Positions 50,634 to 60,114 are shown, numbered from the stretch's first letter. The stretch: 64,000 nt of DNA from JAIVGV01 sp032229975 (GCA_032229975.1 JAVXVG010000028.1:1-64000); one strand, 5' to 3'. A program made the numbers and translations. Notes: generated from the letters alone by a model not told the origin.

Positions 50634-51374
50634 TTAACGCGCTTGTTGCAGGAAGTCGCGCGTGCGCGTCTCGTGCGGGTCTTTGAGTAATTGTTCGGCA
50701 TCGCCGAATTCGACGACCTCGCCATTCTCCATGTAGAGAAGTTGATCGGCGAGACCAGTGATGAAGTTGATTGAATGAGAGACGACGGCGAGCGTGTGGC
50801 CTTCTTCGGAGAAGCGACGAAGCAGCGCGCGCATCTCGTTCGTGCGTCGCGGGTCGAGTGCGCTGGTCGGCTCGTCGAAGAGGATGACGCGCGGGCGCAT
50901 AGCCAGTGCGCGCGCGATGGCGACGCGTTGCTGCTCGCCGCCGGAGAGCGAGTCGGGATAGCGTTCAGCCGCGTGCGCGAGCCCGACTACTTCAAGCAGC
51001 TCGTAGGCCTTTTTCAACGCACCACGTCGCGGCTCGCGCAGCACTTGCACGGGCGCTTCGGCGACGTTGCCGAGCGCGGAGAGATGCGGGAAGAGATGTA
51101 GATGTTGGAAGACCGTGCCGACTTTACGCCGCAACACGCGCACGCGCTTTTGATATTCGGACTGGGATAGACCAGATTCGAGGCGCACGCCATCGCAATC
51201 GATCACGCCGCCGTCAATTCTTTCAAGACCGTTCAGGCAGCGCAGCACGGTGCTCTTGCCGCTGCCCGACGCGCCGATGATGCCGAGCACCTGTCGCTCT
51301 TGCACGTCGAAGCTGATGCCGCGAAGGATGCGCGCGCCGCCGAACTCCTTGATCAAGTTATCGACCTTGATCAC
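50634..51374 (-). CDS. Polar amino acid ABC transporter ATP-binding protein
   Basis: A 246-residue ATPase of the GlnQ/HisP type that powers uptake of amino acids. Motifs: Walker A GASGSGKST, signature LSGGEQQRVAIA, Walker B ILFDEPTSALDP and the switch histidine in AVVSHS. It overlaps the permease fusion gene by 4 nt and is the last gene of a four-gene minus-strand operon. Confidence 0.93.
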   Translation of the reverse strand: MIKVDNLIKEFGGARILRGISFDVQERQVLGIIGASGSGKSTVLRCLNGLERIDGGVIDCDGVRLESGLSQSEYQKRVRVLRRKVGTVFQHLHLFPHLSALGNVAEAPVQVLREPRRGALKKAYELLEVVGLAHAAERYPDSLSGGEQQRVAIARALAMRPRVILFDEPTSALDPRRTNEMRALLRRFSEEGHTLAVVSHSINFITGLADQLLYMENGEVVEFGDAEQLLKDPHETRTRDFLQQAR

Positions 51375-52927
51375 GCGGCCACCTCTGATTCGACAGCGAG
51401 CACTGCGCGTTGACGATTCATTCTTGCCTCAAGTTTTCGCGCGAGATGTGCGAGCGGCAAGCTCATCGCGAGGTAGAACGCGGAGACGATTGCGCCGAGC
51501 AACAGGAATTCGCCGGATGCGTTTGCCATCTCGCGATAGGCGGTCGCCAACTCCCAGACGGAGATCGCGAAGGCAACCGAGGTGTCTTTGAAGAGCGAGA
51601 CGAAGTCGTTCGTCATCGGCGGGAGCGCGATGCGAAATGCCTGCGGGAAGATGATGCGACGGAAGGCGAGCACAGACGTCATGCCGAGCGAGTAAGCTGC
51701 CTCCCACTGGCCCTTCGGGACGGCTTCGAGCGACGCGCGATAGACCTGCGACTCGTAAGCCGCGTAGTTGAGACCGAGCCCGACGAGCGCGGTCAACCAG
51801 TTCGGCATCGTGATCCCGACGACAGGCAGACCAAAGTAGAGGAACAATAATTGAACGAGCACAGGCGTGCCGCGAAAGAACTCCACATAAACCGTGCAGA
51901 TGAAGCGCAGCCAGCGCGCGCCCTTCCACTGGCCCAACGCGAGCAGGAGTCCGAGCGCGAGCGCGATGAACATCGAGCCGAAGGCGATGGCGATGGTCAC
52001 GCCCGCCGCGCGCGTGAGCCTGAGGATGGCCTCGCGCCAGTTGAAGGTCGAAGAGGTCATCTCGAATTTGACGCTCTGGCCCTCGTCGCTTCCCTGCTTC
52101 GACGCGGCGCGAAGTTCTACTTGCGCGTCGTTCCATAGATTCCACTTTCGCAGGATCGCTTCGAGCGATCCGTCACTTACGATCTTGTCGATGCCTGCGT
52201 CAACCTGCGCCTTCAACCGTTCGTCGCCTTTGCGAAGGCCGACGACATAGACGCCCTTGTAGAAAGGCTCGCCCGCAGGTTTGAGTTTCGCATTCGAGCG
52301 CGCGTAGAACTGCTCCATCGGCACGTCCATCAAGACCGCATCGATGCGACCGAGTTCGAGATCGCGATATGCGCCGACCGGATCGGCGTAGCCGCGAAAC
52401 GGAATCCCCTGCTTCTCCATCAAGCGCGACGCGGCTGTGTTCGAGAGTGTGCCGACCATGCGCTTGCGACAGTCTTCGAGCGAGTTGATGCGCGCTTCAT
52501 TGCGACGCACTGTGAGTTGAAGTTTGAAGACGTAGTAAGGTTTGCTGAAGAGGATTTGACGCGCGCGATCTTCGGTCGGCTCAAGTCCGTTCACCACGAC
52601 ATCGAACGCGCCGCGTTGCAAGGCGGAGACGATTGTCTCCCAGTCGGTCGGAACAAACTCTGGTCTTCGATCCATCGCTGCGGCCAGCGCATCCATCATC
52701 TCCTTCTCATAGCCGATGTACGTGTCGGGGTGGGCCGGATCAGCATAGACGTAAGGCGCGCCGCCGCTTGGATCGGCCCCCCAACGAAGCGGCTGTTGGG
52801 CCGACGCGCTTGAGAGAGAGATGAGGAGACACGCGCAGGCGGCGACAAGACGAAGCGTCAAGCGAAAACGACGAGGCGTCGTGTGAAAGCGACGCGATAC
52901 TTTGTTGAAGCGAAACGCGCGCGTCAC
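51371..52927 (-). CDS. Fused substrate-binding protein and permease, polar amino acid ABC transporter
   Basis: A 518-residue protein combining two usually separate parts. Residues about 25-45 are a signal peptide; about 45-275 form an extracellular solute-binding family 3 domain (GYEKEMMDALAAAMDRRPEF, EDRARQILFSKPYYV). About 305-510 form a HisM/GlnP-type permease with roughly five helices, including the EAA-type loop region AAYSLGMTSVLAFRRIIFPQ. The fusion tethers the receptor to the channel, as in other Gram-negative and Gram-positive fused importers. The GTG start overlaps the M20 stop by 4 nt. Paired with the ATPase downstream it makes a complete importer. Confidence 0.92.
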   Translation of the reverse strand: MTRAFRFNKVSRRFHTTPRRFRLTLRLVAACACLLISLSSASAQQPLRWGADPSGGAPYVYADPAHPDTYIGYEKEMMDALAAAMDRRPEFVPTDWETIVSALQRGAFDVVVNGLEPTEDRARQILFSKPYYVFKLQLTVRRNEARINSLEDCRKRMVGTLSNTAASRLMEKQGIPFRGYADPVGAYRDLELGRIDAVLMDVPMEQFYARSNAKLKPAGEPFYKGVYVVGLRKGDERLKAQVDAGIDKIVSDGSLEAILRKWNLWNDAQVELRAASKQGSDEGQSVKFEMTSSTFNWREAILRLTRAAGVTIAIAFGSMFIALALGLLLALGQWKGARWLRFICTVYVEFFRGTPVLVQLLFLYFGLPVVGITMPNWLTALVGLGLNYAAYESQVYRASLEAVPKGQWEAAYSLGMTSVLAFRRIIFPQAFRIALPPMTNDFVSLFKDTSVAFAISVWELATAYREMANASGEFLLLGAIVSAFYLAMSLPLAHLARKLEARMNRQRAVLAVESEVAA

Positions 52928-54264
52928 CTGTCGCCCTTGTGCCGGTCGAGGTAGTCGAGCAGGACGTTGGACATGACCTTGACGCCGACGACGATGCTCG
53001 CCTCGTCCACGTCGAACTCTGCGGTGTGCCAGCCCGCCGTGATCCCTCTCGCGCGATTGCCGACGCCGAGGAAGTAGTAGAAGCCGGGCACGACCTTTTG
53101 ATAGTAAGAGAAATCTTCGGCGGGCATGAAGGGCCTGATCGCGAGCGTGCTCTCGCCTCCGACGACGCGTCGGATCGTCGGCAGCGTCTCTTCGACGAGC
53201 GAAGGCTCGTTATAGGTCACAGGGTTGCTGTCCGTGATCTCCAGATCGAAGGTGGCCCCGTAGGCGGCGGTCACGTTCTGCAAGGTCTCGCGCATGAGCG
53301 CGAGGGAGCGCTCGCGCACCTCTGTGTTGAGCGTGCGCATCGTGCCAGTCATCTTCACCTCGTCGGCGATGACGTTGAAGCGTCTGCCGCCGTTGATCGT
53401 GCCGACGGTGATAACGAGCGGCTCTAACGGATCGATGCGACGGCTGCGTATGTTCTGCAAGGCGAGGACGCATTGCGAAGCGATGACGACCGCATCGACG
53501 CCGTTCTGCGGCTGCGCGCCGTGGGCCGCCTTGCCGTGAATCGTGATCGAGAAAGTGTCGGACGAGGCCATCGCCGGGCCGACGTGATAGCCGATCTGTC
53601 CGGCTTGCAGATTGGGCTCGGTGTGCAAGCCGAAGATCGCGCGCGGTCGCGGATTGTCGAGCGCGCCCTCCTTGATCATCATCTTCGCGCCGCCCTCTTC
53701 GCCGACAGGCACGCCCTCTTCGGCGGGTTGGAAGATGAACTTCACCGTGCCGTTCACCTCTTCACGCATCTTGCTCAACACTTCGGCGACGCCAAGCTCG
53801 ACGGTCGCGTGCACGTCGTGACCGCAGGCGTGTTTCACGTTCGGCGTCTGCGACTTGTAAGGCACGTCCATCGTCTCGTTGATCGGCAGAGCGTCGATGT
53901 CTGCGCGCACGGCGACGACGGGCCCCGGTTTCGCGCCCTTCAAGAGCGCGACGACGCCGTGATGCGCGACGTTCTCTCTCACCTCGTCGAGACCAAGCGC
54001 GCGCAGACGCTCGGCGATGATGCGTCCCGTGCGTTCTTCACGATTCGACAACTCCGGGTGCATATGAAAGTCGCGGCGGCAGGCGACGAGCTGCGTGCGC
54101 ATCGACTCGGCCATCTCGCTGATGCGTTGCTCGCGCGTAACAGGCGCGGCAGTGGCGCGTGCGGGCCGACCTGTGGAGACGAATACGACTGTCGAGATGA
54201 TGAGAGCAAGCACGACGAACGGAGTGGCCCTCAGTCGAGCGCGCGTGTCGATTTTAAGTTTCAC
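52924..54264 (-). CDS. Exported M20-family amidohydrolase
   Basis: A 446-residue member of the M20D peptidase/amidohydrolase family (hippurate hydrolase, N-acyl-amino-acid hydrolases). An N-terminal hydrophobic segment (about residues 12-35) suggests export to the periplasm. Metal-site motifs are visible: HMHPELSNRE, HACGHDVHATV, QPAEEG with the catalytic Glu, and HGAQPQNG in the dimerisation domain. It cleaves an amide bond to free an amino acid; coupling to the amino acid importer encoded next suggests hydrolysis in the periplasm followed by uptake. GTG start, overlapping the DUF6328 gene end by 11 nt. Confidence 0.9.
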   Translation of the reverse strand: MKLKIDTRARLRATPFVVLALIISTVVFVSTGRPARATAAPVTREQRISEMAESMRTQLVACRRDFHMHPELSNREERTGRIIAERLRALGLDEVRENVAHHGVVALLKGAKPGPVVAVRADIDALPINETMDVPYKSQTPNVKHACGHDVHATVELGVAEVLSKMREEVNGTVKFIFQPAEEGVPVGEEGGAKMMIKEGALDNPRPRAIFGLHTEPNLQAGQIGYHVGPAMASSDTFSITIHGKAAHGAQPQNGVDAVVIASQCVLALQNIRSRRIDPLEPLVITVGTINGGRRFNVIADEVKMTGTMRTLNTEVRERSLALMRETLQNVTAAYGATFDLEITDSNPVTYNEPSLVEETLPTIRRVVGGESTLAIRPFMPAEDFSYYQKVVPGFYYFLGVGNRARGITAGWHTAEFDVDEASIVVGVKVMSNVLLDYLDRHKGDR

Positions 54265-55249
54265 GTCTTAAGCCTTCCGTCTGTGTCTTCATCGAAGAGC
54301 TTGCGTCGCGCCCATCGTCGTGTCCCTGCGAGCGGACGTATAAAGTGTAGCCGAACCAGAGACCGAAGAAGAGCAGGAGCAACGCGCCGGACGACGCTGC
54401 CGAGAGCAACGACGAGTGGGCCACCTTCTCGACGACGACGTAGAAGCTGCCCGTCACGCCGAGCGCAAGCGGGATCATCGAGGCGATCAGGATGCGGCTC
54501 GAAAAGCGGTGGAAGTGTTCGGTCTCCTCGCCGCGCTCGACGATGCGGTGATAGGCGGCGGGCGTCATCAACAGCACGACGCTCACGGCGACGAGCGCGA
54601 GGCTCGCAAGGTGGACGTACTTGAGCGCACTAGGCAGCTTGTCGAACGACTCGGTCATCGTGCAGATGAATTGGAAGCCGAGCAGAGCTTGCGAGCCGGG
54701 CAGCACCGTGCGCGCTTCCGTCAGCACGTGCTTGATCTTGTCCTTCGTCGAAGTCCCTTGATCTTCTTTCTCGTCTTCGGCGCGCGACATCTCCTCTTCC
54801 CTCCTGATCTCCGGCTCGCGCTTCGCGCGTTGTATCCACTCCAGGCCCCACCAGAAAAAGAGCGCGAAGCCGAGCGCAGCCAAGCCCGCCGACGCGCCCG
54901 GCTTGTGCCCGAAAACCTTTTCGGTTGCGACGAACACGTCCACGCCGAGACCGGTAGCGAAAGGCAAAAGGGCCAGCTCCATGACGCGCGTCGCGAAACG
55001 TTGAAGCCGGTGCGTGTCCTCGCCTCGCTCGACGATCCGGTGAAACGCCGACGGCGCGATGAGCAACGCGATGGCGACGAGCATCAACGCGAGCGCGCCG
55101 AGCTTCAAGTAGCGCGCGTGTTCGGGCAGACGCTCAAAGCCCTGCTCAAAGATCGCGCGGAACTGGAAGCCGACGATCACCTGCGAACCCAGCACGAGCA
55201 TCCGCGCCTCGTCGAGCATCGTCTGGACTTTATCCTTGAGCTTCGCCAT
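54254..55249 (-). CDS. Duplicated DUF6328-type membrane protein
   Basis: A 331-residue integral membrane protein made of two similar halves (about residues 1-140 and 165-305). Each starts with a helix of the form LxEARxxxxGSQ, continues GFQF, and ends with APSAFHRIVERGEDTHR or TPAAYHRIVERGEETEH; each half has about four transmembrane helices. DUF6328 proteins normally have one such unit, so this is an internal duplication. The linker is acidic. Function is unknown. It is the first gene of the operon with the M20 hydrolase and the transporter; the overlap suggests coupling rather than related function. Confidence 0.8.
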   Translation of the reverse strand: MAKLKDKVQTMLDEARMLVLGSQVIVGFQFRAIFEQGFERLPEHARYLKLGALALMLVAIALLIAPSAFHRIVERGEDTHRLQRFATRVMELALLPFATGLGVDVFVATEKVFGHKPGASAGLAALGFALFFWWGLEWIQRAKREPEIRREEEMSRAEDEKEDQGTSTKDKIKHVLTEARTVLPGSQALLGFQFICTMTESFDKLPSALKYVHLASLALVAVSVVLLMTPAAYHRIVERGEETEHFHRFSSRILIASMIPLALGVTGSFYVVVEKVAHSSLLSAASSGALLLLFFGLWFGYTLYVRSQGHDDGRDASSSMKTQTEGLRRET

Positions 55250-55363
55250 CAGCCGTCAACCCGCCTTGAAATCTAAACGCCGTGAGCTTCGCCGGATATT
55301 ACACTAACAGACGTGGCGAGCCACTGTCCGGTTGCGAACCGAACTTGCTGTTGCGACGCACGC

Positions 55364-55408
55364 TAAAAAATAAGAGGCGGGGCCGATCCTAAATAGATTA
55401 ACCCCGCC
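55364..55408 (-). terminator. Intrinsic terminator after the beta-helix gene
   Basis: Read on the minus strand, GGCGGGG (55402-55408) pairs with CCCCGCC (55376-55382) and is followed by TCTTATTTTTTA. It lies about 70 bp after the stop of the secreted beta-helix gene. The loop is 19 nt, longer than usual. Confidence 0.7.
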
Positions 55409-55475
55409 AGCAGAAATGATTAGTGAAGAGATGAGTCCGGGCGCATCCGCGTGAACGCGCCCAGACCGGCGAGCC

Positions 55476-56507
55476 TTACTTGTTCGCGTGAACTTTAGGG
55501 CGATTGGTAAACGATGGATCAGCGTCAACCGCGAAGGTCGAGCCGGGCAGCGTCGTCGGATCATAGCCCGCGCCGGAGATACGGTTGGTGATGATCTTGT
55601 CGTTGTTGCCAACATCGGAGACGCCTGCTTGATAGACGTAGCCGTTCGTCACGCTTGCCTTGCTGATAACGTTGTTGACGACTTTGATGTTCGTCGCCTT
55701 CGTGGGCGCGCTGAAGTCATCGTTCGATTGCGAGATGAAGACCCCAACGTCAGCACCACTGATCGTGTTCTGCAAGATTTGCACGCCGACGCAGAACTCG
55801 CCCTCGTCGCCAACGACGAGGATGCCGCCAGAGACCGTGCTCGACCCAGTGTACGAGTTCCCAGAGACGGTGTTGCGCTTGACCATGCCGGTCGCGCCGA
55901 ATCCGATCTGGATGCCGTTGCGCGCGATGTAGCCTACGGGGAGGCCGCCATCCACCACGTTGTCGGTGATCGTCGCGGTGACGTTACCATTGGCGACGAT
56001 GCCCGTCTTCTGGTAGCCGCTGATATCGTTCTGGTCGATGATGATGTTAAGGGTCGTGGGCGAGGAGCCAAAGTTGCGCACCTCGATGGCGTTGCCCTCC
56101 TGACATCCGCTCGCGCCCTGATTGATGTCAGTTATCTCGTTGTTGGTTATCGAGCCCGACGCGCCGTCGAAGAGTATGCCGCGCAGGCGGTTCGCGCCGC
56201 CGTCGCAAATATCCGAGAGCCCGGAGGTCGTGATGTGCAGGTTGTTGACGTTGGCACTCGCGCCGCCGTTCTGAATGACGCCGCCGACGAAGTGGCCGCT
56301 CGCGGGATCGACTGCCGTGATCGTGTGCCCCGCGCCGTCGAGCGTGAAACCGGCCGGGATATTGATGCTGTGATCCGTGGTGCAGTCGGCGGCGAGAGTC
56401 ATGGTTGTGCCGGAGGAGTTAAAGACGCATATTGCGCGAGCCTCGCCTGCGGCGAAGAGCGTGAGGGCAACGAAGAAGACGAGCGCGAGGGGGTTAGGTC
56501 TAGACAT
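55476..56507 (-). CDS. Secreted right-handed beta-helix protein
   Basis: A 343-residue exported protein: signal peptide about residues 1-26 (ALVFFVALTLFAAGEARA), then a parallel beta-helix with many PbH1-like Asn-rich repeats (for example NNLHITTSGLS, GSITNNEIT, ATITDNVVDGG, GMVKRNTVSGN, GVQILQNTISGA, NIKVVNNVIS). Four or more cysteines suggest disulfides. Such folds are shared by pectate lyases, NosD-like proteins and adhesins; no catalytic residues can be assigned here. It is a single-gene transcript with its own promoter, a leader of about 300 nt and a terminator. Confidence 0.8.
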   Translation of the reverse strand: MSRPNPLALVFFVALTLFAAGEARAICVFNSSGTTMTLAADCTTDHSINIPAGFTLDGAGHTITAVDPASGHFVGGVIQNGGASANVNNLHITTSGLSDICDGGANRLRGILFDGASGSITNNEITDINQGASGCQEGNAIEVRNFGSSPTTLNIIIDQNDISGYQKTGIVANGNVTATITDNVVDGGLPVGYIARNGIQIGFGATGMVKRNTVSGNSYTGSSTVSGGILVVGDEGEFCVGVQILQNTISGADVGVFISQSNDDFSAPTKATNIKVVNNVISKASVTNGYVYQAGVSDVGNNDKIITNRISGAGYDPTTLPGSTFAVDADPSFTNRPKVHANK

Positions 56508-56891
56508 TTGGGGGAAGTTCCTTTCATTTGGTTGGTGGATAAAGACGGCGGCTCATCAAAGCTCTCGACTCGCGTGAAGCCGCGTGTCTGTGCCGTCAGA
56601 GTAGGAGCTGCACACGGCGCAATGATGGCCGGCGACTCAGAATCAGCGCGCGCGAACCGGGATTGAAGTCTGCCCGAAAACAAGGGCGTAGGCTGGTAGC
56701 TTCTGACGTGGAAGGTCAAACGAGGGCGACCAAACTGTTGTCACGTTGCCGAATCAGCGCACCCTCGAAATCTGCAAGGCGCGGCTGCTGGCAAACGGGC
56801 GGAAGGCTTCAGCAGCGCGGACTCTAATGTTTTAGTGGATTCCTGTCAACTTGTGCGAGTTTAATAAAAACTTCATCGATCCGAACTTCCA
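56508..56891. other. Long 5' leader of the beta-helix gene plus end of the ligase gene
   Basis: The 384-bp gap has no credible gene. It contains a promoter at 56821-56849 for the minus-strand beta-helix gene, so about 300 nt of the gap would be untranslated leader. AAGGAA lies upstream of the ATG at 56507. I could not match the leader to a known riboswitch by eye. No clear terminator of the acyl-CoA synthetase gene was found. Confidence 0.4.
56821..56849 (-). promoter_or_regulatory. Predicted promoter of the beta-helix gene
   Basis: Minus strand TTGACA (56844-56849), 17-bp spacer, TAGAGT (56821-56826, four of six). It would start transcription near 56814, about 307 nt before the beta-helix ATG. 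Confidence 0.5.
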
Positions 56892-58439
56892 TCAACCCGC
56901 GCCGGAGACCAGACGCGCCAGCTCGCGCTTCAACACCTTACCGGTGGGCCCCTTCGGCACGTCGGCGACGAGGCGCACGGTCTTCGGGCACTTGAAGTCT
57001 GCGAGGCGTGCGCGACAGTGATCGATGAGCTCCTGCTCGGTCGCGGATGCGCCGTCTTTGAGAACGACGAAGGCGGCCACCTCTTCGCCGTAGAGTTCGT
57101 CGGGCACGCCGATGGTGGCGGCGGCGGCGACCGATGGATGTTGGTAGAGCAGCTCGTCGATCTCGCGCGGGTAGATGTTCTCGCCGCCGCGTATGATCAT
57201 GTCGGACTTGCGATCCACGATGTAGAAGAAGCCTTCTTCGTCGCGATAACCCACGTCGCCCGTGTGAAACCAGCCGTTGCGAAAGGCGCGCGCCGTCGCG
57301 TCTTCGTTTTTGAAGTAGCCTTTGAAAATATTTTCACCGCGCAGGACGATCTCGCCCGCCGTGCCATCCGCCACTTCGCCGTCTTCCTCGTCGAAGACTT
57401 TCATCTCATTGCCGATTGGCAGCCCACACGATCCGGCCCGGCGTCGCTCATCAGTGGGATTGAAGGTCGAGCGACAGGTGGACTCGGAGAGGCCATAGCC
57501 TTCGACGACCGGACAGTTAAACGTCTCCTCGAAGCGACGCATCACTTCGGCGGGCACGGGCGCGCTGCCGCACATCGCGAAGCGAAGCTGATCGATCTTC
57601 AATCCTGCGGGCACGCCGTCAGGGTATTTCGCGAGCAGCATTGAGAGCATCGTCGCGACCGATCCGAAGGAAGTGATCCGTAGATCGGAGACTGTCTGCC
57701 AGTGGCGCGACGCGGAGAAGCGTGGGCTCACGACCGTCGAACCTCCGGCGTAGAGCGCGCTCATGGTGGTGACGCTCACGGCGTTCATGTGGAAGAGCGG
57801 CATGATGGTAAGCAGGCGATCCGCTTCGGTGAACTTGAGCCACGATGCGATCTGTCGCGCGTTGGCGGTGAGATTGCCGTGCGTGAGCAGGCAGCCCTTC
57901 GGCTTCCCCGTCGTCCCCGATGTGTAGATGATGATGGCCTCATCATCGCTTTCGAGTTGGCGTCCGGCCCAAGATGTTGCGGGCTCGTCGTCGAACTCTG
58001 CGGTGATCGATTCGTCGTCGAAGACGATCACCTCTTCGAGCGACGGCAGAGCGGCGCGCACTTGTTCGATGGACGAAACGAATTCCGTGTTCACGAGCAG
58101 CGTGCGCGCCTCCGAGTTGCCGACGACATAGGCGATCTCTTCGGGCTTGAGGAGCGAGTTGACGGGGCCTGCGAGTGCGCCGAGCTTGAAGCAGGCGAAG
58201 TAAGCGATGATGTATTCCGCACTGTTCGGCAGGAGCAGGCTAACCACGTCGCCGCATCCCACGCCGCGCGCCGAGAGCAAATTAGCAGCGCGATTGACAG
58301 AGGCATTGAACTGTTGATAAGTCCAACTCCGGCCGACCGGCTCATTGATCAGAAAAACTTTATCGGGCGCGTGCGCGGCGCGCGTTTCGAGCAGTTGACG
58401 CAGGTTGTCGAAGGAGTGGGAAGATGTCTGATCGGTCAT
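56892..58439 (-). CDS. AMP-forming acyl-CoA synthetase
   Basis: A 515-residue member of the ANL adenylating superfamily, which activates a carboxylic acid with ATP and transfers it to CoA. Motifs: IIYTSGTTGKPKGCLLTHGN (P-loop A3), GYGLSESTC (A5), WFHTGDVGYRDEEGFFYIVD (A7), DMIIRGGENIYPREID (A8) and KGPTGKVLKRELARL with the catalytic lysine (A10). The acid substrate cannot be told from the sequence; medium-chain or aromatic acids are typical. The ATG at 58439 is used; the 18-residue extension upstream lies in the divergent promoter region. Confidence 0.88.
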   Translation of the reverse strand: MTDQTSSHSFDNLRQLLETRAAHAPDKVFLINEPVGRSWTYQQFNASVNRAANLLSARGVGCGDVVSLLLPNSAEYIIAYFACFKLGALAGPVNSLLKPEEIAYVVGNSEARTLLVNTEFVSSIEQVRAALPSLEEVIVFDDESITAEFDDEPATSWAGRQLESDDEAIIIYTSGTTGKPKGCLLTHGNLTANARQIASWLKFTEADRLLTIMPLFHMNAVSVTTMSALYAGGSTVVSPRFSASRHWQTVSDLRITSFGSVATMLSMLLAKYPDGVPAGLKIDQLRFAMCGSAPVPAEVMRRFEETFNCPVVEGYGLSESTCRSTFNPTDERRRAGSCGLPIGNEMKVFDEEDGEVADGTAGEIVLRGENIFKGYFKNEDATARAFRNGWFHTGDVGYRDEEGFFYIVDRKSDMIIRGGENIYPREIDELLYQHPSVAAAATIGVPDELYGEEVAAFVVLKDGASATEQELIDHCRARLADFKCPKTVRLVADVPKGPTGKVLKRELARLVSGAG

Positions 58440-58446
58440 TTTTGAT

Positions 58447-58476
58447 TTGGCACGCGCGCGCCCGCCGTTGTATAAG
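58447..58476 (+). promoter_or_regulatory. Predicted promoter of the aldehyde dehydrogenase gene
   Basis: TTGGCA (58447-58452), 18-bp spacer, TATAAG (58471-58476); each hexamer matches five of six consensus bases. Transcription would begin near 58483, giving a leader of about 150 nt before the ATG at 58636. Confidence 0.55.
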
Positions 58477-58635
58477 ATCGGAGCAATCGGCACAGGCGCG
58501 AAGCTCTCGACACGCTCTGGCTTGAATCCGTCACAGCTTAACGAAACGCTTCCGTCTCTACAACTTTTCCGCTCTCAACGCAATTCATCCGTGCGGCAAG
58601 CGGCCCTACAGAGTCGCGCTCCCATTGCATCTTCT

Positions 58636-60114
58636 ATGAACGTCTATCGCAACTACATCGACGGCGCGTGGGCTCAATCGACTTCCGGGCAGACCGCGCA
58701 AAATCTCAATCCCGCGAACACCGACGACGTGATCGGCACAGTGCAACTCTCGACGCGCGAAGAAGCACGTCGCGCCGTCGAATCCGCATCGGAAGCGTTT
58801 CGTGGCTGGCGCGCGACGCCCGCGCCGCAGCGCGGCCGGATCGTCGCACGCTTCGCGCGTCTGCTTGAAGACGACAAGGAGAACGTCGCGCAACTTCTCA
58901 CACGCGAGGAGGGCAAGACCGTCTCCGAGTCGCGCGGCGAAGTACAGCGCGCGATCAACGTCGCCGAATTTTGCGCGGGTGAATCGCGTCGCATGAACGG
59001 CGAGACGATCCAGTCGGAGTTGCCCGCCAACTTCGCTTACACGATCAAGCAGCCGCATGGAGTTGTCGCGTGCGTCACGCCGTGGAATTTTCCCGTCGCG
59101 ATTCCTGTGTGGAAGATCGCGCCCGCGCTCGTCGCCGGAAACACGGTCGTCTTCAAGCCCGCGACCGTCACGCCCGCGACCGCCGTGCGGCTGACGGAAC
59201 TCTTCGCGGAGGCTGGCATCCCGAAAGGCGTGCTCAATTTGATTCTCGGATCGGGATCGGAAGCGGGCGACGAGATCGTGGGCCACCCTGCGGTGCGCGC
59301 CGTCTCGTTCACGGGATCGAACGGCGTGGGACTCAAGCTCTACGAGCAGTGCTCGCGGCGCGGCGCGAAAGTTCAGTGCGAGATGGGCGGCAAGAATCCG
59401 GTCGTCGTCTTGGAAGATGCCGACATGGAGCTCGCCGTCGAATCGACCGCGCAGGGCGCGTTCGGCTCGACGGGCCAACGCTGCACGGCGACGAGCCGCG
59501 CGATTGTCGTAGAAGAGATCGCTAACGAGTTCGTCGAGCGCATCAAGGCGCGCGCCGAAGCGATGAGGATCGGCGACGGCATGGACGATGCCACCGAGAT
59601 GGGGCCACTCGTCGATAGCAACCAGTTCAAGTCTGTGCTTCGCTACATCGATGTGGGGCGCGAAGACGGCGCGGAGATGATCTGCGGCGGCGGCATCGCC
59701 GAGGGCGCAGGGCTTCGCAAAGGCTACTTCGTCAAGCCGACCGTCTTCGCAAACGTCACGCCGGAGATGCGTATCGCGCGCGAGGAGATTTTCGGGCCTG
59801 TCCTCTCCGTCATACGCGTGAAAGATTTCGAAGAGGCGATGCAAGTCGCCAACGACAGCGAGTACGGCCTGTCTTCGTCTATCTTCTCAAACGACGCGGC
59901 GCGCATCTTTCGCTTCGTCGATGAAATCGAGACGGGCATGACGCACGTCAACTCGCCGACGACCGGCGGCGAAGCGCACATCCCCTTCGGCGGCATCAAG
60001 TCAACCGGCATCGGCGAACGCGAGCAAGGCTCGACCGCGCTCGATTTTTACACCGAACTGAAAGTGGTTTACGTCGATTACACCGGACGCAAGCGCGAAG
60101 GTAATTTGTACTAA
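58636..60114 (+). CDS. NAD(P)-dependent aldehyde dehydrogenase (2,5-dioxovalerate dehydrogenase-like)
   Basis: A 492-residue aldehyde dehydrogenase that oxidises an aldehyde to an acid with NAD(P). The catalytic cysteine is in STGQRCTATSR, the general base Glu in CEMGGKNPVV, the cofactor pocket in VTPWNFPVAIPVWK and FTGSNGVG. The pattern GQRCTATSR and the start NYIDGAWAQS resemble alpha-ketoglutarate-semialdehyde (2,5-dioxovalerate) dehydrogenases of sugar-acid catabolism; other semialdehyde substrates are possible. The frame is open to 58447, but the ATG at 58636 gives the normal N-terminus. Divergent from the acyl-CoA synthetase. Confidence 0.88.
   Translation: MNVYRNYIDGAWAQSTSGQTAQNLNPANTDDVIGTVQLSTREEARRAVESASEAFRGWRATPAPQRGRIVARFARLLEDDKENVAQLLTREEGKTVSESRGEVQRAINVAEFCAGESRRMNGETIQSELPANFAYTIKQPHGVVACVTPWNFPVAIPVWKIAPALVAGNTVVFKPATVTPATAVRLTELFAEAGIPKGVLNLILGSGSEAGDEIVGHPAVRAVSFTGSNGVGLKLYEQCSRRGAKVQCEMGGKNPVVVLEDADMELAVESTAQGAFGSTGQRCTATSRAIVVEEIANEFVERIKARAEAMRIGDGMDDATEMGPLVDSNQFKSVLRYIDVGREDGAEMICGGGIAEGAGLRKGYFVKPTVFANVTPEMRIAREEIFGPVLSVIRVKDFEEAMQVANDSEYGLSSSIFSNDAARIFRFVDEIETGMTHVNSPTTGGEAHIPFGGIKSTGIGEREQGSTALDFYTELKVVYVDYTGRKREGNLY

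Noticed and set aside
55488..56666. A 392-codon plus-strand open frame
   Set aside because: Antisense to the beta-helix gene, which has signal peptide, repeats, promoter and terminator.
58606..59844. A 412-codon minus-strand open frame
   Set aside because: It is fully antisense to the aldehyde dehydrogenase, whose motifs are clear; composition is shadow-like.
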